A stretch of 64,000 bases of DNA, taken from an uncultured Aquimarina sp. (GTDB lineage: Bacteria; Bacteroidota; Bacteroidia; Flavobacteriales; Flavobacteriaceae). The translations under genes and the position numbers were made by a program. Numbering within the stretch: position 1 is the first letter of the stretch; every line of letters begins with the position of its first letter. This document shows, piece by piece, positions 60,991-64,000 of this stretch. The stretch spans positions 248,001-312,000 of the forward strand of contig CANMML010000001.1 of assembly GCA_947499005.1 (NCBI GenBank), in the 5' to 3' direction. The notes below the pieces were generated by a model, which searched no databases, had not been told where the DNA came from, and saw only the letters and a program-made list of their open reading frames with translations.

Positions 60991-61827
60991 TTAAGAAAGT
61001 TCAGCATTCAAGTACTCTAAGATTCTATTATCGATATCAGGGTGCTTTAAAGAATGTCCAACTCCTTCTACGGCTATCAATTCTCCATTTTGCCATTTAT
61101 CTGCAATACGTTTCGAAAGCTGGTAGGGTGCTAAAGGGTCTTTTTTCTCTAAAATTAATAAGCCTGGCACTTTAATTTTTTTTGCAAATCGAGCAATTGA
61201 AAACTCCTTAGGGTAAAAGCCGAATTTTTGAAATAAATACTCTTCAAGCCCTTTCATAAATCGTTTTGAAAGTCCCAAAGTGTCTTTAAAGCCTTTGAAA
61301 AATAAATATAATTCAGAAGGAGGCCCTAAAGCGATAATAGGAGTATTTATTAATTGCTGATACTTCTTCTCAAAATAAATGGCAGTCATTGCTCCTATAG
61401 AATGCGCAATGATGGCATCTACTTTATATGATTTTAGAAAGTCATTTAAGCATTCTGTGTATAGGGGAACGTTTAAGATTTCTCCATTCGATTGTCCATG
61501 TGCTGGTGCATCTATAGCAATAATATGGTAGTTATTTTTATGAAGTAATTCGATCATTGGTTTCCAACGAAAACTATTACTATCCCACCCATGAAGTAGA
61601 AGTATTGTCCCTGCGGTACCTTGCCATTCATACATTTTTATATCATGGCCAGCAAGTTGAAGGTTTTTTTGGTTCGCAGTATTTAAGAATTCTGCTTCGT
61701 AAGGTTTCGTTTTTCCTTTTCTTGGAGTGCAAAAGAGATCGAAAGCAGTAGTAATGGCTTTTTCTTTGGAAAAAAGATATTGAATCCTAAGCTTGAGACC
61801 GAAAAGTAATGGAAGTAATTTTTTCAT
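60991..61827 (-). CDS. Alpha/beta-fold hydrolase
   Basis: A 278-residue serine hydrolase of the alpha/beta fold. TILLLHGWDSNSFRWKPMIEL is the oxyanion-side motif, IIAIDAPAHGQSNGE the next strand, AIIAHSIGAMTAIYF the nucleophile elbow (Ser near residue 138), PGLLILEKKDPLAPYQ carries the Asp, and VEGVGHSLKHPDI the catalytic His. All triad residues are present. No clear signal peptide; a basic/hydrophobic N-terminus (KLLPLLFGLKLRIQYLF) may tether it to the membrane. Substrate unknown. It is 51 nt downstream of the DUF1131-like lipoprotein gene. Confidence 0.87.
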   Translation of the reverse strand: MKKLLPLLFGLKLRIQYLFSKEKAITTAFDLFCTPRKGKTKPYEAEFLNTANQKNLQLAGHDIKMYEWQGTAGTILLLHGWDSNSFRWKPMIELLHKNNYHIIAIDAPAHGQSNGEILNVPLYTECLNDFLKSYKVDAIIAHSIGAMTAIYFEKKYQQLINTPIIALGPPSELYLFFKGFKDTLGLSKRFMKGLEEYLFQKFGFYPKEFSIARFAKKIKVPGLLILEKKDPLAPYQLSKRIADKWQNGELIAVEGVGHSLKHPDIDNRILEYLNAELS

Positions 61828-61878
61828 AAAAGAATAAACTCCATAAAAGGAATTCGTTATGTTTTAAAGTTTAGGATG

Positions 61879-62436
61879 TTACCAGTACAACCAAAAATAT
61901 TTGATTTTAGCAGTATCGGGAATCTGAGAAGCTTCAATTTTAGCTTCACTATCATAACGCAACTCGCTAGGTAAGTCTTTTTTGCTAATACTAACAAAAG
62001 CATTAATTTCTTTAATATCAATGACTACGTTACTGAATGTGTTTGAAATTTTAGAAATAGTATAGTTGTCTTTAATGTCTTTGAAAGTACTGTTGATATT
62101 AAGTCCTTTAGTAGTCTTAAAGCGAGGATCGATAACTTGTATAGAGCTAACAGTAGCTGTGCTATCGAACTCCTCTTTAGCTTCAAGGATTAAAAGGTGC
62201 TTACCTCCTTTTTCATAAACATTAATTTCATTACTTGTACCAATGAATTCGTCTCCAGCGATGCGCTTTACAACAGAGTCATTAGCAAAGGCTAGATCTA
62301 CCTCACTAACTTTAGAAGTTGCTTTTAAATTACCGATATAGTCTTTCCCAATTTCAAAAGGATCTGTTTTTTTAGTGCATCCAATAGCAAAAAATAGTAA
62401 TAAAATTCCTGAAGTAGTAAGGGCAATCTTTTTCAT
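61879..62436 (-). CDS. DUF1131-like lipoprotein (paralogue-like to 18.5 kb gene)
   Basis: A 185-residue lipoprotein with signal KKIALTTSGILLLFFAIGCT (lipid Cys at residue 20). The mature domain is beta-rich: DYIGNLKATSKVSEVDLAF, the sequence IQVIDPRFKTTKGLNINSTF (strand, Gly turn, helix), NVVIDIKEINAFVSISKKDL, and the end AKIKYFWLYW. This fits the DUF1131/YfeY family, known as RpoE-regulated in E. coli; the function is unclear. It resembles the 18517-19149 product in the central element. Same strand and close to the hydrolase gene. Confidence 0.8.
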   Translation of the reverse strand: MKKIALTTSGILLLFFAIGCTKKTDPFEIGKDYIGNLKATSKVSEVDLAFANDSVVKRIAGDEFIGTSNEINVYEKGGKHLLILEAKEEFDSTATVSSIQVIDPRFKTTKGLNINSTFKDIKDNYTISKISNTFSNVVIDIKEINAFVSISKKDLPSELRYDSEAKIEASQIPDTAKIKYFWLYW

Positions 62437-62526
62437 ACAGTTATTTATAAGCCGAAGGCTATTTAAATTTTAAAAGTAATTGTTACAAATATTTTTAGTT
62501 GGCAAATATGCTAATATTCTATAGTA

Positions 62527-64000
62527 TTAACGAAGCATTTTGTTCAATATTCCTAAAGCGCCACGAATAAAGGTGGCACTGGTTAATACTTTTACTATAG
62601 CTTTTTGCGTAGGGTTCGTGGTATTTCTTCTAGAAGAAGAGCGTCTGTTCAATTTTTTACGATCATTTTCTGCCGCAGTTTTGGCCTCATCTGCTTTCGC
62701 TTTTTTGATCTTATCATTTAGAATTTCAAAAGCACTTTCTTTATCGATGGTCTCATTATACTTTTTCGAAAGACTAGACGAAGAAGTTAACTCCTTAAGC
62801 TCTTTAGAGGTTAATACATCCATACGGCTCATAGGTGCACGTAACATCGTATGTGCTAATGGTGTGGGGCGCCCTTTCTCATCTAATACAGACACTAAGG
62901 CTTCTCCAATCCCAAGAGAAGTTAAAACTTCGGAGGTATTGTAAAAATCGGAAAGCGGATAATTTTCGGCTGTTAATTTAATCGCTTTTCGATCTTTAGC
63001 CGTAAATGCTCTTAAGGCATGCTGTACTTTCAAACCTAATTGACTTAATACTCCGTCTGGAACATCAGTTGGGTTTTGAGTAACAAAATATATCCCTACT
63101 CCTTTAGAACGAATTAACTTAACAATATTTTCAATTTGATCTAGTAGGGCATCGGAAGCTTGTTTGAATATTAAGTGTGCTTCATCTATAAATAACACCA
63201 ATTCTGGGCGATCACTATCACCTTGTTCGGGCAAAGTACTATAGATTTCTGCTAGAAGACTTAACATGAAAGTAGAGAACAGCTTTGGTTTATCTTGAAT
63301 ATCTGTAAGTCGAATGATATTGATATAGCCACGGCCTTCATCATCATGTCGCATTAAGTCATCAATTTCAAAAGAACGTTCTCCAAAGAAAAGATCTCCT
63401 CCCTGTTGTTCTATTTCGATAATTTTTCGAATGATCGAGCCTGTCGAAGTTTTGGATATGCTTCCATATTCTTCTTGTATTTCAGTACGCCCTTCCCCTG
63501 TGGCATATTGCAATACCTTTTTAAGGTCAGGAAGATCCACCAGCGGAAGGTCATTGTCGTCACAGTACTTAAAAATAATTGCTAGAATTCCTGCCTGTGT
63601 TTCAGTAACATTTAAAATCCTTGAAAGTAGTACAGGGCCAAATTCGCTCACCGTAGCCCGAAGTCGAGTTCCATCTTGTTCGGATAAAGTCAATATTTCT
63701 ACAGGGAAACTACTCGCTTCAAATGGAATTTTTATTTTTTCGTGTCGTTCATCAATTTTTGGATGTCCAGGACTTGGTTGTGCTAACCCACTAAGATCCC
63801 CTTTAAGATCCATTAACAGCACAGGAACACCTTTGTTACTTAAATTCTCAGCAAGAATTTGTAACGTCTTTGTTTTACCTGTACCTGTGGCACCAGCAAT
63901 CAAACCGTGACGGTTTAAGGTTTTTAAAGGGATTTTTACAGAGGCATCTCCATATACTTCTTCTCCAAGCATTGCACCCCCCAACGAAATAAAGTCACCT
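62527..64000 (-). CDS. HerA-like ATPase, DUF853 family (5' end outside window)
   Basis: Bacterial HerA/FtsK-superfamily ATPase related to E. coli YjgR. The frame is open to the window end: the codons before the ATG at 63984 read GDFISLGGAMLGE, which is family sequence, so the gene starts upstream of the window and about 20-30 residues are missing. Walker A: LIAGATGTGKTKTLQ; Walker B: ELVLFIDEAHLIFKQA; an Arg-finger-like IVKLIRSKGVGIYFVTQNP follows. The C-terminus has a basic RRSSSRRNTTN stretch and a short helix (SATFIRGALGILNKMLR). The cellular role of DUF853 proteins is not established; DNA pumping is inferred from HerA. Confidence 0.92.
   Translation of the reverse strand, partial: GDFISLGGAMLGEEVYGDASVKIPLKTLNRHGLIAGATGTGKTKTLQILAENLSNKGVPVLLMDLKGDLSGLAQPSPGHPKIDERHEKIKIPFEASSFPVEILTLSEQDGTRLRATVSEFGPVLLSRILNVTETQAGILAIIFKYCDDNDLPLVDLPDLKKVLQYATGEGRTEIQEEYGSISKTSTGSIIRKIIEIEQQGGDLFFGERSFEIDDLMRHDDEGRGYINIIRLTDIQDKPKLFSTFMLSLLAEIYSTLPEQGDSDRPELVLFIDEAHLIFKQASDALLDQIENIVKLIRSKGVGIYFVTQNPTDVPDGVLSQLGLKVQHALRAFTAKDRKAIKLTAENYPLSDFYNTSEVLTSLGIGEALVSVLDEKGRPTPLAHTMLRAPMSRMDVLTSKELKELTSSSSLSKKYNETIDKESAFEILNDKIKKAKADEAKTAAENDRKKLNRRSSSRRNTTNPTQKAIVKVLTSATFIRGALGILNKMLR

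Overview
The window is a low-GC, densely coded chromosome segment from a member of the Bacteroidota, most likely a gliding, aerobic marine-type Flavobacteriaceae. The evidence is a full-length SprA (type IX secretion translocon), a secreted protein ending in a type IX sorting tail, DUF5686 and DUF6515 proteins, a BT_3928-type DoxX protein, a long-loop SAM-II riboswitch before metK, and promoters of the Bacteroidota form TTTG-N20-TAnnTTTG. I cannot name the species. I saw no tRNA, rRNA, CRISPR array, phage or transposase. The window is mostly a core-genome neighbourhood.

Layout. 1-11.2 kb: 3' part of the malic enzyme/phosphotransacetylase fusion maeB, then ruvA-sprA-vanZ. 11.2-15.1 kb: a TonB protein, then heme O synthase and three cytochrome c oxidase small-subunit genes. 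15.1-20.5 kb: a palindromic repeat element, a secreted hydrolase, two lipoproteins, tsaB and riboswitch-controlled metK. 20.5-29 kb: a REP-like element, NDH-2, cdaA-folP, a DUF1599 protein, the DoxX/permease/tpiA operon, and a secreted protein with a deoxynucleoside kinase. 29-36.2 kb: type IX cargo protein, waaA, sugar aminotransferase, patatin, a perfect palindromic REP, fabD and a BtuF-like protein. 36.2-42.4 kb: a minus-strand block of lipoproteins, DinB, a LuxR-type regulator, folA, thyA and a bifunctional nuclease. 42.5-45.7 kb: etfBA divergent from pdhB. 46-50.3 kb: DUF5686 outer-membrane protein, family II pyrophosphatase and a small basic secreted protein. 50.3-58.6 kb: Sco and DUF420 oxidase-assembly genes, then a five-gene MacAB/TolC-like exporter. 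58.6-64 kb: SH3 protein, rluF, hydrolase, a DUF1131-like lipoprotein and a HerA-like ATPase cut by the window end.

Functional links. Oxidase subunits (12-15 kb) and oxidase assembly factors (50-52 kb) form one functional set that is split here by about 35 kb. NDH-2, ETF and pyruvate dehydrogenase E1 feed electrons or carbon into the same respiratory chain. folP, folA and thyA cover folate and dTMP synthesis. SprA is the outer-membrane channel for proteins such as the 29.1-30.1 kb cargo.

No clearly new biological system is evident. The best leads are a composite repeat family shared by two intergenic regions (15.2-15.4 and 45.76-46.06 kb), the split oxidase locus, a ~115-residue insertion in the second cytochrome oxidase subunit III, and the riboswitch. 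Several database-style start codons (TTG) lie inside promoter -7 boxes, and I moved those starts.
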